Source of the DNA: JAOUEA01 sp040882605
Lineage (GTDB): Bacteria; Actinomycetota; UBA4738; HRBIN12
Direction: 5' to 3'
DNA length: 64,000 bases
NCBI GenBank assembly: GCA_040882605.1
Contig: JBBEAY010000062.1
Coordinates: 1 to 64,000, forward strand
A program made the translations under genes and the position numbers. A model generated the notes under the pieces. That model was not told the origin of the DNA and made no database searches. It saw nothing but the letters and a program-made list of their open reading frames with translations. Below, one piece after another: positions 33,041 through 41,724 of the stretch; position 1 is the stretch's first letter, and every line of letters begins with the position of its first letter.

Positions 33041-33522
33041 GCTCGGCGCACGAAGTGGAGACATCGTTGAAGGTGAACGGGGTGGCCGTGAAGGAAACGG
33101 CCGGCGCTCATCTGTCCCTTCTCCGCTGGCTCCGGGACATCGCCGGAGTCACCGACCCCAAGTACGGCTGCGGTGAGGGCGTGTGTGGAACATGCACGGT
33201 GCTGGTAGATGGCGAGCCGGTGTCTGCCTGCATCGTCCTCGCGGCACAGGTCGACGGGGCCGCCGTCACCACGGCGGCGGGCTTGTGCGAGCCCGACGGG
33301 TCGCTCGGTCCGTTGCAGAGGGCCTTTCACGAGTGTCACGCAGCCCAATGTGGGTTCTGCACCCCTGGCATGTTGATGTGTGCGGCCTCGATGCTCGGCG
33401 AGGCCGACCACACGCTTGAGCGCCACGAGATCAGGGAAGGACTGCACGGCAACCTGTGCCGATGCACCGGGTACGGCCCGATCGTCGACGCGATCGACGC
33501 CGCTCAGGGATCCGCGCCATGA
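33037..33522 (+). CDS. molybdenum hydroxylase [2Fe-2S] (small) subunit
   Basis: A 161-residue CoxS-type subunit with two iron-sulfur clusters. The plant-ferredoxin-like cluster binds through CGEGVCGTC and a later Cys in VSAC. The second, alpha-helical cluster binds through CGFC and CRC in QCGFCTPGM and GNLCRCTGY. It moves electrons from the Mo centre to FAD. It overlaps both neighbours by 4 bases. Confidence 0.94.
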   Translation: MSSAHEVETSLKVNGVAVKETAGAHLSLLRWLRDIAGVTDPKYGCGEGVCGTCTVLVDGEPVSACIVLAAQVDGAAVTTAAGLCEPDGSLGPLQRAFHECHAAQCGFCTPGMLMCAASMLGEADHTLERHEIREGLHGNLCRCTGYGPIVDAIDAAQGSAP

Positions 33523-35864
33523 GCGAAGTGCGGACCTCCAAGCTCGACGAGCTGCGTGTGGTGCACCAGCCCCTTCCCCGTCACGATCAGGCCGAGAAGA
33601 TCGCCGGCACCACGAAGTTCGCCGGCGATCTGGCGTTCGCCGGCATGCTCCATGCCTGCGTGGTCCGGTCGCAGGTGCCGAGCGCGACGATCACGCGCCG
33701 CGACGGCGACGACGCCCGGCGGGTTCCCGGAGTCGTCGCCGTGCTGTTCGGCGAGGACGTGCCCAACAACGAGATCCGGGTCGACGTGCCGGGCCAGACG
33801 GTGGTGGTCGGAGCGTTCCGGGCATCGATGCAGGTGCTGGCGACCGACCGCGTCCGGTTCCACGGGGAACCGGTCGCGCTGGTGATCGCCGAGACCGAGG
33901 ACGCGCTCGCCGTGGCGCGCGAGCTGGTGACGATCGAGTTCGATGACCTGCCCGTGGTGAGCGATCCGGAGCAAGCCCTCGCCGCCGGCGCCTTCCAGGT
34001 GCATGACGGCGGCAACCTGCTGGCAGAGTGGCGGATCGACCGGGGCGACGTGGATCCCGCGTTCGATCGAGCGGACGTCGTCGTCGAGGACGAATACCGC
34101 ACGCAGTTCGTCGATCACGCCTACCTCGAGCCGGAAGCCGGAGTCGGGTGGCTCGACGACGACGGGGTGCTGACCCTCCGCGTGGCGACGCAGGTGGTCG
34201 AGCACTACCGCGACGTCGCGAAGATCCTCGGAGTGCCGGATTCCAAAGTCCGCGTCATCGCGCCCTACGTCGGTGGAGGATTCGGGGGCAAAGAAGACAT
34301 GACCGTCGAGCCCTACGTCGCCCTGGCCGTCTGGCACACACGCCGGCCGGTCCGCATGCAGTGGACGCGCAACGAGTCGCTGCTGGCCCGCGCCAAGCGT
34401 CATCGCAACGTGATGCGTTACCGCACCGCGGCCTCGGCCGACGGCACGCTGCTCGCCCACGACATCGACATCCTCTCCGATGCCGGTGCGTACGCGTACC
34501 TCTCAGCGCTCGTGCTCCTTTACTCGACAGTGCACGCCTGTGGACCGTACCGGGTGGGCAACGTGCGCATCCGCGCGAGGACGGCGTATACGAACAACCC
34601 GCCGACCTCGGCGTTCCGAGGCTTCGGCGGCATGCAGATGGTGCTCGGGTACGAATCGCAGATCGACGAGGTCGCCAGACGTCTCGAGATCGACCCGGGC
34701 GAGATCCGTAAGCGCAACGCGCTCGCCCGCGGCGACCGCCTGCCGGTCGGTCAGGAGCTGATCACCGAGGTCCAGCTCGCGCAGACGATCGATGCCGTGC
34801 GCGAGCGGGCGGGCGGCAAGCCCACCCCCGCTGGTCCTCGCAAGCGCACCGGACGGGCGATCGCCTCGAACATGCAGTCCTACGGGCGGCTCGTGTGGTT
34901 GAATGACTCCGCCGCTGCGTGGATCGGGTTCCAGATGGACGGATCGGCGACGGTGCGCTGTGGCGTCCCGGATATCGGTGGCGGCCAGGCCTCGTCGCTC
35001 GCACAGATCGCGTCCGAGATCCTGGCGGTCGACATCGACCGGATCAGCGTGCATTTCGGCGACAGCGCGCTCACGCCTTTGGCGGGCACGACGACGGCGA
35101 CTCGTCAGCTGCTGATGTCGGGCAACGCCACCTACGAGGCGGCCACGATGCTGCGCGACGGCATGCTCGGTGCCGTCGGCGACGAAACCGGTCAGGCGTT
35201 CGATTCGCTGCGCATGACGCCTCAGGGAGTGCTCGGGCCCGACGTCACCATGCCGCTCGTCGACGTGTTGCAGCTGTGCCGGCGTCGGAGCGTTCCGATC
35301 GAGGCGCTGGGCACGCACTTCGGCCCCAAGGGAAGAGAGGTCACCCGAGACCTCGAGGGCGGGCGCATCTTCCCCGACTTCACGTTCGGCACGCACCTCG
35401 CCGACGTCGAGGTCGACATCGACACGGGTGAAGTGGAGATCCTCCGGTACATCGCGGCCCACGACGTGGGCCGGGCGATCAACCCTCTCTCGGTGGCGGG
35501 GCAGATCTCGGGTGCCGCCGTGCAGGGCATAGGGCAGGTGCTCCTCGAGGAGGTCGTGATGCAGGATGGCGTCAATCTCACCCCGGGTCTGTTCCAGTAC
35601 CTGATACCCACCGCGACCGACGTGCCCGACATCGAGACCCTGATCCTTGAATCGGGCGAAGGCCTCGGGCCCTTCGGCGCCCGCGGCATCGGCGAGCCTC
35701 CCATCGGCCCCCCGCTCGGAGCGATCCCCGCGGCCATCGCCGATGCGATCGGCGTTCGCCCCACGACACTTCCCATCACACCCGAACGCGTGCTTTCGTG
35801 TATCGCGGCGGCGACCGCCGCCGCTGGGGTGCGGGGAGCCTCACAGGAGGGAGCGAAGTCATGA
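33519..35864 (+). CDS. molybdenum hydroxylase catalytic (large) subunit, xanthine dehydrogenase family
   Basis: A 781-residue molybdopterin-cytosine-dinucleotide-type catalytic subunit. Seen: the N-terminal AEKIAGTTKFAGDL, GGGFGGKED, the substrate loop PTSAFRGFGGMQM, and near the C-terminus the motif RGIGEPPIGPP that carries the catalytic Glu. The loop is of the SAFRGFGG type, not the AYxCSFR loop with the copper-binding Cys of aerobic CO dehydrogenase, so CO oxidation is unlikely. The enzyme should hydroxylate an N-heterocycle, imine or aldehyde. ATG 33519 overlaps the small-subunit stop. Confidence 0.92.
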   Translation: MSEVRTSKLDELRVVHQPLPRHDQAEKIAGTTKFAGDLAFAGMLHACVVRSQVPSATITRRDGDDARRVPGVVAVLFGEDVPNNEIRVDVPGQTVVVGAFRASMQVLATDRVRFHGEPVALVIAETEDALAVARELVTIEFDDLPVVSDPEQALAAGAFQVHDGGNLLAEWRIDRGDVDPAFDRADVVVEDEYRTQFVDHAYLEPEAGVGWLDDDGVLTLRVATQVVEHYRDVAKILGVPDSKVRVIAPYVGGGFGGKEDMTVEPYVALAVWHTRRPVRMQWTRNESLLARAKRHRNVMRYRTAASADGTLLAHDIDILSDAGAYAYLSALVLLYSTVHACGPYRVGNVRIRARTAYTNNPPTSAFRGFGGMQMVLGYESQIDEVARRLEIDPGEIRKRNALARGDRLPVGQELITEVQLAQTIDAVRERAGGKPTPAGPRKRTGRAIASNMQSYGRLVWLNDSAAAWIGFQMDGSATVRCGVPDIGGGQASSLAQIASEILAVDIDRISVHFGDSALTPLAGTTTATRQLLMSGNATYEAATMLRDGMLGAVGDETGQAFDSLRMTPQGVLGPDVTMPLVDVLQLCRRRSVPIEALGTHFGPKGREVTRDLEGGRIFPDFTFGTHLADVEVDIDTGEVEILRYIAAHDVGRAINPLSVAGQISGAAVQGIGQVLLEEVVMQDGVNLTPGLFQYLIPTATDVPDIETLILESGEGLGPFGARGIGEPPIGPPLGAIPAAIADAIGVRPTTLPITPERVLSCIAAATAAAGVRGASQEGAKS

Positions 35865-37198
35865 CCTACGGCATCGAGGAGTACGAGCGGCGGACCCCCA
35901 AGGGCCGACAGGCCTGGGAGAAGATCGCGAAGCTGATCCCAGGGGGAGTCGGGAGCGCGATCCAGTTCAAGCCTCCCTATCCGTTGTACCTCGCTGACTC
36001 GAAGGGATCCCGCGTATGGGATCTGGATGGCAACGAGTACATCGACTACTCGCTCTGCTACGCGGCGATGGTCGCCGGTCACGCTAACCCGGTGATCGTC
36101 GAGGCGATCAAGCGCCAGGCCGAGCACGGCACGCTCTACGGCCTGCCGACGACGCTCGCCGGCGATCTCGCCGAGGAGGTGATCCGCCGCTATCCCGGCG
36201 TGATCGAGATGATCCGGTTCACCCAATCCGGTGTCGAAGCCACGCAGACGGCGATCCGGCTCGCGCGCGCCGCCACCGGCCGCAAGACGATCGTGAAGAT
36301 CGAGGGGCAGTACCACGGCGGCACCGATCACCTGCTCGTGTCGATCGGCGGAGCTTCCGCCGATGCCGCCGGGCCCGACGACCACCCGAACGCCACCGCA
36401 GACTCGGCTGGGCTGCTCCCGGCTTCCACGCAGTACACGGCCGTCGTGTCGTTCAACGACCTCGACATGATGCGCCGGGCGTTCGACGAGCACGATGGCG
36501 ACGTGGCCGGCGTGATCGTCGAGCCGGCGATGACGAACGGCGGGGTGATCCCTCCGGTGCCCGGCTACCTCGAGGGCATCCGCGCGCTCTGCACCGACAA
36601 GGGTGCCGTGATGATCATGGACGAGGTGAAGCTCGGGTGCCGGATCGCGCCTGGTGGCGCCACCGAGTATTGGGGCGTGAAGGGAGACCTCGTCACGCTC
36701 GCGAAGGCGATCGGTGGCGGAGTTCCGGTCGGCGCCTTCGGTGGCAAGCGTGAGCTCATGGAGCAGATCAGTCCGCTCGGCCCTGCGGTCCATTTCGGCA
36801 CGTACAACGCGAATCCGCTGGGCATGGCGGCCGGACTCGCCTGTCTCACGAAGGTCATGACCGACGACGCCTACAAGGAGATGACGCGCCTCACCACCCG
36901 GCTCGCCGACGGCATGCGCGAGGTCTTCGCGGACAAGGGTGTGACGGCTCACGTCGTGCAACTGAACACGCTGGGGGGGCTGTTCTTCGGGCTCGATCGC
37001 CAGCCCAACAACTTCCGAGAAGCGGCGATGAACGACGCTGCCAGGTGGGACGACTACTGGTTCGCCATGTTGGATCGCGGCGTGATCCCGATGGGCTCGG
37101 CGTGGTTCGAAGAGTTCTCGATGTCGGCTCAACACACCGACGAGGACGTCGACCGGACGCTCGAGGCCTTCGAGGACTCGATCGCGGCGATCGCCTGA
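35861..37198 (+). CDS. class III aminotransferase, glutamate-1-semialdehyde aminomutase-like
   Basis: A 445-residue PLP enzyme closest in motif to glutamate-1-semialdehyde aminomutases: LIPGGVGSAIQFKP, DLDGNEYIDYSLCYAAMVAGH, KIEGQYHGGTDH, IMDEVKLGCR and the PLP Lys in TLAKAIGGGVPVGAFGG. A HemL role is unlikely because it is embedded in a catabolic operon, coupled (ATGA) to the Mo hydroxylase and next to a second aminotransferase. Such paralogs act on beta- or omega-amino acids. AGGAGGGAG lies about 9 bases before the start. Confidence 0.88.
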   Translation: MTYGIEEYERRTPKGRQAWEKIAKLIPGGVGSAIQFKPPYPLYLADSKGSRVWDLDGNEYIDYSLCYAAMVAGHANPVIVEAIKRQAEHGTLYGLPTTLAGDLAEEVIRRYPGVIEMIRFTQSGVEATQTAIRLARAATGRKTIVKIEGQYHGGTDHLLVSIGGASADAAGPDDHPNATADSAGLLPASTQYTAVVSFNDLDMMRRAFDEHDGDVAGVIVEPAMTNGGVIPPVPGYLEGIRALCTDKGAVMIMDEVKLGCRIAPGGATEYWGVKGDLVTLAKAIGGGVPVGAFGGKRELMEQISPLGPAVHFGTYNANPLGMAAGLACLTKVMTDDAYKEMTRLTTRLADGMREVFADKGVTAHVVQLNTLGGLFFGLDRQPNNFREAAMNDAARWDDYWFAMLDRGVIPMGSAWFEEFSMSAQHTDEDVDRTLEAFEDSIAAIA

Positions 37199-37244
37199 GG
37201 ACAGCGAGCGGCGAGGAGAGCGAACGAAAGGCAAGCCGAACGAC

Positions 37245-38438
37245 ATGGCCGTCACCGCGACGGGCGCCGACGACGTCACGGTCGAGGCGTTGATCGACGA
37301 TCCGTATCCGATCTACGCGCGGCTGCGGCACGAGTCGCCCGTGTGCCACGTGCCGGCCGTCGGTCTGTGGTTCGTGACGCGCTGGGCCGACGTCGTAGCC
37401 GCCGCCGAAGACACGGCATGCTTCCCGGCTTCCATGGCCGACTCACCGCTCGACCGCAGCCTTGGAGGGCGGAACGTCCTCACGGTCGATGGCGGCGAGC
37501 ACGAGCGCAAGCGCGCGCCGATGGAGAACACACTCCGTCCTCGCAACGTCGAGGCCAGCGCTCCCGCGATCGTCGAGCGGATCGCGAACGGGCTGATCGA
37601 CGGGTTCCTCGCCGATGGCGAAGCCGACCTGAAGACCGCGTACTGCGAGCCGCTCGCGGCGTCCTCGCTCGCCGAGGTGATCGGGCTGCATGGGCTCGAC
37701 GCGCCTACGTTGCAGCGATGGTTCCACGAGCTCGCGACCGGAACGTCTAACTACGAGGGCGACCCCGTGAAGCAGCAGGTGGCGGAGCGCACAAGCGCCG
37801 AGGTGGACGCCACGCTCCGGCCGATGCTGGCTGCGGTTCTCGAACGACCCGACGGCACCATGATCTCCGACATGCTCCATGCGGAGTCCGGCGATCTCGA
37901 GGAGAAGATGCGAGGGTTCATGCCGACACTGAAGCTCGCCCTGATCGATGGGCTCCAGGAGCCGGGCGACGGCCTCGGATCGACGCTCGCCGGCGTTCTC
38001 GGGAACGAGGACCAGCGCCCCGTGTTCCTCGATGATCCTGCTGGCCTCGCGCGGCAGGCTGTGGATGAGGGCATCCGGTGGGTGTCGCCGATCGGAACGC
38101 AGGGACGTGCCGCGGGCCACGGTGCATCGGTCGCGGGTGTCGAGATCCCTGAGGGGCAGGCCGTCGGGCTCATCATCCCGTCGGCCAATCGCGACGAAAG
38201 CGTGTGGGGCCCGACCGCGGATCGCTACGACCTCTTCCGAGCGCGCCATGCCAACGCCGCATTCGGGTTCGGGCCGCATTTCTGCGTGGGGCACCAGCTC
38301 GCGCGCGTGCAGATGCGGACGGGGGTTCGCCTGCTCGCGGAGCGCCTTCCGGGGCTCCACCTCGATCCGCAACGGCCACCCGTGTTCCGAGGTTGGGAAT
38401 ACCGGGGCCCAGCGAGCCTGCATGCGAGATGGAGCTGA
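37245..38438 (+). CDS. cytochrome P450
   Basis: A 397-residue soluble bacterial P450. The heme loop FGFGPHFCVGHQLA places the axial Cys at residue 347, and the ExxR motif is in DEGIRWVSP. The I-helix segment reads LALIDGLQEPGDGLGS; the usual acid-Thr pair (as in AGxDT) is replaced by Gln-Glu-Pro, as in some actinobacterial subfamilies. It probably hydroxylates or dealkylates the pathway substrate. It starts 46 bases after the aminotransferase and closes the rightward operon. Redox partners may be the Rieske ferredoxin and reductase at 41400-42966. Confidence 0.92.
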   Translation: MAVTATGADDVTVEALIDDPYPIYARLRHESPVCHVPAVGLWFVTRWADVVAAAEDTACFPASMADSPLDRSLGGRNVLTVDGGEHERKRAPMENTLRPRNVEASAPAIVERIANGLIDGFLADGEADLKTAYCEPLAASSLAEVIGLHGLDAPTLQRWFHELATGTSNYEGDPVKQQVAERTSAEVDATLRPMLAAVLERPDGTMISDMLHAESGDLEEKMRGFMPTLKLALIDGLQEPGDGLGSTLAGVLGNEDQRPVFLDDPAGLARQAVDEGIRWVSPIGTQGRAAGHGASVAGVEIPEGQAVGLIIPSANRDESVWGPTADRYDLFRARHANAAFGFGPHFCVGHQLARVQMRTGVRLLAERLPGLHLDPQRPPVFRGWEYRGPASLHARWS

Positions 38439-38503
38439 CCCGCGGCACGCCGGCTTCGGGTCCGCCCGTTCCCCGTCGAACCGAGCCTCCTGACCGTGTC
38501 CGT

Positions 38504-38509
38504 TAGGCT
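38504..38509 (+). promoter_or_regulatory. -10 element for gatB
   Basis: TAGGCT ends 8 bases before the ATG at 38518. It gives gatB its own predicted leaderless transcript, separate from the P450 operon. Confidence 0.5.
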
Positions 38510-38517
38510 GACCTGCG

Positions 38518-39969
38518 ATGACCGAGTACGAGGCCGTGATCGGGCTCGAGTGTCACGTGGAGCTCAGCACCGAGACCAAGATGTTCTGCGGATGCCGCAA
38601 CACGTTCGGCGCTCCGCCCAACACCAACGTCTGCCCGGTGTGCCTCGGGCATCCCGGTTCCTTACCGGTTCCCAACCGCGAGGCGATCCGGCGCATCATC
38701 ACGATCGGGCTCGCACTCGGCAGTGAGATCGCGCCGCATTCGCTGTTCCACCGCAAGAACTACTTCTACCCCGACATGCCGAAGAACTTCCAGATCAGCC
38801 AGTACGACCTGCCGATCTGCGTGGGTGGCCACCTCGACGTGGAGCTTCCCGATGGATCCACGAGCCGCGTGGGCATCACGCGCGTGCACATGGAAGAGGA
38901 CACCGGCAAGACCACACATGCCAGCTCGAGTGGGCGCATCCACGACGCCGACGCGGCGCTCGTCGACTTCAACAGGGCGGGCGTGCCGCTCGTGGAATGC
39001 GTGAGCGAACCCGACATCCGCTCGCCCGAGGAGGCCGGCTCGTACCTGCGTGAGCTTCGCGTCACGCTCGAGTCGCTCGACGTGAGCGACGTGCGCATGG
39101 AGGAAGGCTCGCTCCGCTGCGACGCCAACGTCTCGATGCGTCCGGTGGGCGCTCAGCCCCTCGGCACTAAAGTCGAGATCAAGAACATGAACTCGGTGCG
39201 CTCGCTCGAGCGCGCGCTCGTCTACGAGATCTCGCGGCAGACGAAGGCGCTCGAAGCCGGTGAGGCGATCGTGCAGGAGACCCGCCACTGGAACGAGGAC
39301 GCGAGTGCCACGGCTTCGATGCGTTCCAAAGAGGAAGCCTTCGACTACCGATACTTTCCAGAGCCCGACATCCCGGCGATCGAGCCGGCCGCGGTTTGGA
39401 TCGAGGAGCTCCGCGCCGCGTTGCCCGAGCTGCCGCGCGCCCGGCGTGAGCGCTACGTCATCGAGCACGGGTTGAAGCCCGAGGTGGCCCGCGTGCTGGT
39501 GGGCGACCGTGCGGCCTGCGTGGTCTTCGAGGAGACCGTGGAGCTCGGTGCCGACCCCGTGGCCGCCGCCAACTGGGTGACCCAGGATCTCGCCGGGCTC
39601 GCGAACAAGCACGGCGCCGACGCGGCGGCAAGGGTCACTCCGCGACACCTGGCAGACCTGCTCTCGCTGCTCGCCGACGACAAGGTCAGCGGTGCGGGGG
39701 CGAAGCAGGCGCTCGAGGATGCCGTCGAGACCGGCGACGACATCGATGCGATCGTCGAGCGTCGCGATCTGCGACAGGTCTCCGACTCGGGGGAGCTCGG
39801 CGCGATCGTCGAGCAGGTGCTCGTCGGCAACGCCGACGCCGTAGGGAAATTCCGGTCGGGCAACGAGAGCGTGATCGGCTTCTTGGTGGGGCAGGTCATG
39901 AAGGCCTCGGGCGGTTCGGCGAACCCGAAGCTCGCGCAGGAGCTGTTGCGCGAGCGCCTGAAGAGCTGA
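38518..39969 (+). CDS. gatB: Asp-tRNA(Asn)/Glu-tRNA(Gln) amidotransferase subunit B
   Basis: A 483-residue GatB, which phosphorylates and amidates the misacylated tRNA. Seen: VIGLECHVELSTETKMFCGC with a zinc-site Cys cluster (CGC and CPVC), RKNYFYPDMPKNFQISQYD, RVHMEEDTGK, DFNRAGVPLVE, the EIKNMNS stretch and the C-terminal YqeY-like tail domain. Separated from gatC-gatA by the catabolic island but with its own promoter. Confidence 0.97.
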   Translation: MTEYEAVIGLECHVELSTETKMFCGCRNTFGAPPNTNVCPVCLGHPGSLPVPNREAIRRIITIGLALGSEIAPHSLFHRKNYFYPDMPKNFQISQYDLPICVGGHLDVELPDGSTSRVGITRVHMEEDTGKTTHASSSGRIHDADAALVDFNRAGVPLVECVSEPDIRSPEEAGSYLRELRVTLESLDVSDVRMEEGSLRCDANVSMRPVGAQPLGTKVEIKNMNSVRSLERALVYEISRQTKALEAGEAIVQETRHWNEDASATASMRSKEEAFDYRYFPEPDIPAIEPAAVWIEELRAALPELPRARRERYVIEHGLKPEVARVLVGDRAACVVFEETVELGADPVAAANWVTQDLAGLANKHGADAAARVTPRHLADLLSLLADDKVSGAGAKQALEDAVETGDDIDAIVERRDLRQVSDSGELGAIVEQVLVGNADAVGKFRSGNESVIGFLVGQVMKASGGSANPKLAQELLRERLKS

Positions 39970-39980
39970 GGGCGCGCCCC

Positions 39981-41309
39981 ATGGCCGGGGCCCCAGGCCG
40001 TCCGAGGCGCATCCCGCTGTGGCAGCTGGTGTTGTACGGCATCTCGAGCCTCGTGCTCGGCGCAGTGCATCCCTTCGCGCGCATGTGGCGCTCGAGCGAC
40101 CCGATCGACAGTTACGCCCTGAACCACTTCACGAGCGTCGCCGGAGACGCCATCCTCGCGATCGCTCTGGCCGACTCGGTATTCTTCTCGTTGCCGGTCG
40201 ACGAGGCGAAGCTGCGTGTGGCCGCCTACCTTGCGATCACGATGTTGCCGCTCGCGCTCGCAGGCCCGCTCCTCGTACCGCTGCTCGATCGAGCCGGACC
40301 GCGCCGGTTGATCGCGTTCGCGTCGGCCGCGGCGCGTGCGGCCATCGCGATCTACGCGGCGCCGCGGTTCGGCACGCTGGTGCTGTTCCCGGCGGCGCTG
40401 GGTCTTCTCGTGCTCTCGAGGGTGCATGCCGTCACCAAGAACGGACTCACGATCGCTTATGCCGGCGGCGGCGACGGCTTGATGCAGGCGAACGCGCGGC
40501 TCGGCCGTCTCGCCGCTGTGGGAGCTATCCTCGCGGCACCCGTCGCGTTCGGCGCCATCCGACTGGGCGGGTCGCCGGCCGCGATCTACGCGGCGGCTGT
40601 CGTGTACGCGGCGTCGGCGCTGCTGACATTGCGCCTGTCGCATCCGGGTCGGCAACCGGCGCACGACAAGTCGAGGCGCCTCCGGCCTTCGAGCCGCAAG
40701 CCGGTCGGTCGTCGCGGCGCCGTGCCCGCGCTCGGTGTGCCCGCCGTCGGCGCGGTCGGCATGCGCGCTGCGAGCGGGTTCCTGCTCTTCCTGCTCGCCT
40801 TTTCATTGCGCGTCGACGAAGTCCCGGTGTATTGGTTCGCCGTGCTTGCGGGCGCCGGGGTGCTCGGCACGTTCGTGGCCGATGTCGTCGCGCCCCGCGC
40901 CCCCCGAACCATCCGCGAGGAAGCTGTCGTGATCGCCTCGGTCAGCGCCGCATGCATCGGCGCGGTGCTCGCGTTCAAGCTCTTCGGCCTGCCGCTGCTC
41001 ACGGTGTTCGCGCTCGTGGCGGGCGCAGCCACCGAGCTCGGCCGGCTCGCCTTCCAGAGCTTGATGCAGCGCCACGCGCCGCCGGGAGCGCAGGGGCGCG
41101 TCTTCGTCCGCTATGAGGTGATGTTCCAGCTCGCGTGGGCCGGGGGAGCGTTCGCACCGGTGTTGCTGTCGATCGACTTTCGGGTCGGCATCTTGGTCCT
41201 GGCCGCCTTCTACGGGGTGCTCGGCGTGGGCACGATGGTCCGGGTGCGGATCCGGGCGGGCGACGCCGACCATGTATCGGCGCCCACCCTTCCTCCTCCG
41301 CCCACGTGA
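39981..41309 (+). CDS. MFS-type membrane transporter, function unknown
   Basis: A 442-residue protein with about twelve hydrophobic segments and a basic central loop (KSRRLRPSSRKPVGRRG, about residues 225-243). This resembles the two-half layout of major facilitator transporters. No substrate-specific motif is visible. It starts 11 bases after gatB. Some gatB-linked proteins of this kind in Actinomycetota are annotated only as MFS transporters, and I can add nothing more specific. Confidence 0.7.
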   Translation: MAGAPGRPRRIPLWQLVLYGISSLVLGAVHPFARMWRSSDPIDSYALNHFTSVAGDAILAIALADSVFFSLPVDEAKLRVAAYLAITMLPLALAGPLLVPLLDRAGPRRLIAFASAAARAAIAIYAAPRFGTLVLFPAALGLLVLSRVHAVTKNGLTIAYAGGGDGLMQANARLGRLAAVGAILAAPVAFGAIRLGGSPAAIYAAAVVYAASALLTLRLSHPGRQPAHDKSRRLRPSSRKPVGRRGAVPALGVPAVGAVGMRAASGFLLFLLAFSLRVDEVPVYWFAVLAGAGVLGTFVADVVAPRAPRTIREEAVVIASVSAACIGAVLAFKLFGLPLLTVFALVAGAATELGRLAFQSLMQRHAPPGAQGRVFVRYEVMFQLAWAGGAFAPVLLSIDFRVGILVLAAFYGVLGVGTMVRVRIRAGDADHVSAPTLPPPPT

Positions 41310-41399
41310 ACCCCCGGCGCCCCCAGGCTCTCGGGCTCTGCGGCGTAAGCTCTGTGCGAGTGCGTCCGCCGGGCGCCGGTCGATCATGGAGGTGCACAC

Positions 41400-41711
41400 G
41401 TGGCCGAATGGATCACCGTCGGCAAGTCCGACGAGGTCGCCGAGGGGGACGCCAACGCCTTCGACGTGAACGGGACCCAGATCGCGGTGGCCCGCGTCGA
41501 CGGGGCCTTGCACGCGTTCAGCGACATCTGCACGCACCGTCAGTGCAACCTTTCGCTCGGGGGTGAGATCGATGGCACCACGATCGAGTGCGAGTGCCAC
41601 GGCAGCATCTTCGAGATGACGACCGGCGCGGTCGTGCAGGGGCCGGCGAGCGAGCCGATCGCGACCTATCCGGTGTCCGAAGACGGCGACGATCTGAAGA
41701 TCGAGGCCTGA
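41400..41711 (+). CDS. Rieske [2Fe-2S] ferredoxin, non-heme dioxygenase type
   Basis: A 103-residue soluble Rieske protein. The cluster ligands are in CTHRQCNL (residues 43-50, Cys-x-His) and CECHGSIF (Cys-x2-His), the spacing of ferredoxins that serve ring-hydroxylating dioxygenases and related oxygenases. GGAGG lies about 8 bases before GTG 41400. It is paired with the FAD reductase that follows. No oxygenase subunit is adjacent; the nearest oxygenase is the P450 at 37245. Confidence 0.93.
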   Translation: MAEWITVGKSDEVAEGDANAFDVNGTQIAVARVDGALHAFSDICTHRQCNLSLGGEIDGTTIECECHGSIFEMTTGAVVQGPASEPIATYPVSEDGDDLKIEA

Positions 41712-41724
41712 GGGGTTCCTGTCC

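Noticed and set aside
32180..35864. Call as aerobic CO dehydrogenase CoxMSL
   Set aside because: The active-site loop with the copper-binding Cys is absent from the large subunit.
35861..37198. Call as hemL for tetrapyrrole synthesis
   Set aside because: Motifs fit the superfamily, but the gene is translationally coupled inside a catabolic operon and no other heme gene is near.
35222..37279. A 685-codon open frame on the minus strand
   Set aside because: Antisense shadow of the molybdenum hydroxylase and aminotransferase genes; no conserved motif.
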